NCBI GenBank assembly: GCA_016935295.1
Contig: JAFGRF010000200.1
Location: 1-5,463 of the forward strand
From: Caldifarciminota bacterium
Lineage (GTDB): Bacteria > Hydrothermota > Tepidihabitantia > Tepidihabitantales > Tepidihabitantaceae
DNA length: 5,463 nt
Direction of reading: 5' to 3'
How positions within the stretch are numbered: position 1 is the first letter of the stretch; each line of letters starts with the position of its first letter. Below are positions 3,812 through 5,463 of this stretch, piece after piece. Both the position numbers and the translations under genes were made by a program. A model generated the notes under the pieces. It was not told the origin of the DNA, made no database searches, and was given only the letters and a program-made list of their open reading frames with translations.

Positions 3812-4924
3812 TCAGTCGGGCAGGCTGTCTTTGGCCGGCTTCGCCGACACCCGGTCGCCGTCTTCGAGTTTGGAGAGCGTCTTGTAGGGGCCGGTGACGA
3901 CCTCGTCGCCCGGCTGGAGTCCCTCGGTGACCTGCATTTCGGTTTCGCTCGTCTTGCCGGTCCGGATGGGAGTCAGGACGGCTTTGCCGTCTTTCACGAG
4001 GAACACAGTCTCGCTCTCTTTGCCCTTGACCTCGCGCCGGCCCGATGCTTGCACCGGGATGATGAGCACGCTGTCGAGCTGGGCGGTCGTTATCTCGGCC
4101 CGGACGTTCATGCCCGGGCGCAGCGCCGGAGCGGTGCTGTCGAGCGTCACCTCGACCTCGAACGTCGTGCTCTGCTGCGTGGCACTCAGGACACTCTGGG
4201 TCGGCATGTAGGCGATGTTTGTAACGTGTCCGGCGAAAGAGGTGTCAGGCAGAGCGTCGACAAAAACCCGGGCCGGCTGGCCGAGCACAACCGAAACGAC
4301 GTCGGCCTCGCCCACGTCGATGAGCGCCTGCATCCGCGACATGTCGGCGAGCACCATCAGCACGGTGCCGGAGTAATTCATCGTGCCGATCATGACCGCC
4401 TCGCCTTCCTCGATGTTGAGCTGCGCGACAGTGCCGGATATGGGCGCCTTGATGACAGTCTTGTCATACTGATCGGCGGCCTGGTCGTACTGGGCGTTGG
4501 CCATCTCAAAGGCGGCGCGGGAAGCCTCGTAGTCCTGCGCCGCCACGAGTTTCGCCGCGCGCAGACTCTCGACCCGGGCATAGCTCTGTTGGGCCTGTTC
4601 GAGGCGGGCCCTGGCGAGGAGCATGTTCGCCTCATAGCTGCGGCGGTCGAGCTCCAGCAGCAGTTCACCGCGGTTGACCCAGTCACCCTCTTTCACCGGC
4701 AGCTTGTCCACGGTTCCCATTACCTGTGCCTGCAGGCTGACCTGGGCCTTGGCGCGCAGCGCACCGGTGGCGGATACCTTGGAGAGGATCGGGCCGTACT
4801 TCACCTTCCGGGTTTCCACCTCGGTGCCGCCGCCCGACTTGCTCTTGAGGTTGGCGACGACGATGAGGCCGATTACGGCCACGGCGGCAACGATGATGAG
4901 GATGGTACGCGCAGGTTTCTTCAT
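3812..4924 (-). CDS. Periplasmic adaptor (membrane-fusion protein, MacA-like) of an efflux system
   Basis: This complete 370-residue protein of the RND/HlyD/MacA adaptor family starts with a short basic stretch and a hydrophobic helix (about residues 7-26, TILIIVAAVAVIGLIVVANL). The helix serves as an uncleaved anchor or signal; there is no lipobox Cys. Residues 50-95 form the first half of a lipoyl-like domain (GTVDKLPVKEGDWVNRGELLLELD). Residues 98-160 form an alanine- and glutamine-rich alpha-helical hairpin that would contact the outer-membrane channel. The lipoyl second half (VIKAPISGTVAQLNIEEGE), a beta-barrel and a membrane-proximal domain follow (LRPGMNVRAEI, then GLQPGDEVVTG). It should bridge the ATPase/permease pair and the TolC-like duct. 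The start is supported by GGAGG four nt upstream, in the 12-nt gap after the TolC-like stop. A 132-bp repeat-filled spacer separates it from the ATPase gene. Confidence 0.94.
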   Translation of the reverse strand: MKKPARTILIIVAAVAVIGLIVVANLKSKSGGGTEVETRKVKYGPILSKVSATGALRAKAQVSLQAQVMGTVDKLPVKEGDWVNRGELLLELDRRSYEANMLLARARLEQAQQSYARVESLRAAKLVAAQDYEASRAAFEMANAQYDQAADQYDKTVIKAPISGTVAQLNIEEGEAVMIGTMNYSGTVLMVLADMSRMQALIDVGEADVVSVVLGQPARVFVDALPDTSFAGHVTNIAYMPTQSVLSATQQSTTFEVEVTLDSTAPALRPGMNVRAEITTAQLDSVLIIPVQASGRREVKGKESETVFLVKDGKAVLTPIRTGKTSETEMQVTEGLQPGDEVVTGPYKTLSKLEDGDRVSAKPAKDSLPD

Positions 4925-4936
4925 TCGGCCTCCGTT

Positions 4937-5463
4937 CTACCGGGCCTGCGGCTGCGTGCGGCCCAGCAGATAGCTGATCTGCGCCGCCTGCACGTAGGTG
5001 TCGGTCAGCGCCGTGATGTAGGTCGCATTGGCCTGTTCGAGCGCAGTCTCGACGCTGAAGAAGTCGATGAGGGAGATCGCGCCGAGCCGCTGCTGCTCCT
5101 GCGCGAGGCGGTGCAACTCCTGGTTCAGCTCCAGGTTCTTCCTGGCGTAGTCGTAGCGCTGTTGAGCCTCTTCATAGCCGATGACCGCGGTTGCTGCGGC
5201 AGCGCGCACCTGGTAGCGGGCGGTCATTGCCGCGGCCCGGGCCCGGCGCGAACCGGCAATGGCGTCGGCGATGTCGAGCGCAAAGGACTTGAGGTCGAGC
5301 AGTGGGAAAGAGAGCCCGATGCCAGTGGTCACCACATCTCTATCGCCCCAGTCCTTGAGGCTCTTCGGCATCGATGAGTCGGAGTACTGCGACCGCCAGA
5401 AGGCTGACACCGAGGGCAGAATCTGGCCGACCGCGCCGATGGTGCCGATGGTGGCGATGGTGC
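4937..5463 (-). CDS. TolC-like outer-membrane efflux protein, C-terminal part
   Basis: The frame is open from the TAG at 4937-4939 to the window edge, giving about 175 C-terminal residues; the GTG at 5408-5410 is internal. The visible part fits the second OEP repeat of TolC-family proteins. It opens with a QILPSVSAFWRSQYSD strand entry and GIGLSFPLLDL (typically S-x-P-L-F-D at the beta-strand), followed by two long alpha-helical barrel segments rich in Ala, Gln, Arg and Glu. The stretch QQRLGAISLIDFFSVETALEQA matches the G-x-I-S-x-x-D-x-L motif. The protein ends soon after the last helix (SYLLGRTQPQAR). As a trimer it would form the outer-membrane and periplasmic exit duct for the machine encoded downstream. 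The operon promoter and the signal peptide must lie beyond position 5463. Three near-identical 9-nt units occur at the window edge. Confidence 0.9.
   Translation of the reverse strand, partial: TIATIGTIGAVGQILPSVSAFWRSQYSDSSMPKSLKDWGDRDVVTTGIGLSFPLLDLKSFALDIADAIAGSRRARAAAMTARYQVRAAAATAVIGYEEAQQRYDYARKNLELNQELHRLAQEQQRLGAISLIDFFSVETALEQANATYITALTDTYVQAAQISYLLGRTQPQAR
5438..5463 (-). repeat. 9-nt tandem repeat in the outer-membrane protein gene
   Basis: GATGGTGCC (5438), GATGGTGGC (5447) and a third copy cut by the window edge (5456) follow one another. On the minus strand they encode a repeating Thr-Ile-Gly/Ala tripeptide in frame, just before the QILP strand. More copies may lie beyond the window. 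Confidence 0.65.

Noticed and set aside
3694..3897. Plus-strand ORF preceded by GGGAGG with good spacing
   Set aside because: The product is the translation of the 7-nt repeats (IRHSGL-type phrases) followed by antisense adaptor sequence. The apparent ribosome binding site is the complement of the pyrimidine-rich stretch before the ATPase start.
4049..5377. Long plus-strand open frame of 442 codons across the adaptor and TolC-like genes
   Set aside because: It is the antisense shadow of two well-supported minus-strand genes in GC-rich DNA; its product has no recognisable domain and is rich in His, Arg and Gly as antisense frames often are.

Overview
The window is GC-rich bacterial DNA. No 16S rRNA or other strong taxonomic marker is present. 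Three features suggest an uncultured lineage near the FCB group or candidate division WOR-3: a C-terminal sorting-type tail on the first protein, abundant degenerate short repeats in and between genes, and a tiny AURKAIP1/COX24-type ribosomal protein. This placement is inference and is weak.

Layout. Positions 2-223 (+) hold the 3' end of a probable secreted or surface protein. Positions 224-834 contain no convincing gene. The stretch 406-729 is a degenerate array with a strict 12-nt period, and it is preceded and overlapped by palindromes. Two GGGAC/GTCCC hairpins follow, and the second is a plausible terminator for the next operon. Positions 835-1461 (-) form a compact operon: an FmdB-type zinc ribbon, an HU/IHF-type nucleoid protein, and a 31-residue very basic COX24/mS38-like protein. 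A near-consensus sigma-70 promoter drives it, with the -10 box only 5 nt from the first ATG, so the mRNA is probably leaderless. Positions 1667-5463 (-) hold a tripartite efflux operon transcribed in the order TolC-like outer-membrane protein (partial), membrane-fusion adaptor, MacB/LolD-type ATPase, FtsX/MacB-type permease.

How the genes work together. The four efflux genes encode parts of one envelope-spanning ABC machine, with permease and ATPase as separate polypeptides. The small operon combines nucleoid and ribosome-associated functions.

Most unusual content. (1) The 12-nt purine/pyrimidine-phased array at 406-729. (2) Two foldback elements built from 7-nt repeats that fill the two long spacers of the efflux operon. 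Each delivers the 9-mer TTCGTCATT exactly 13 nt before the ATG of the downstream gene, and neither gene has a Shine-Dalgarno sequence. (3) A long palindrome and a 7-nt repeat array inside the coding end of the first gene.
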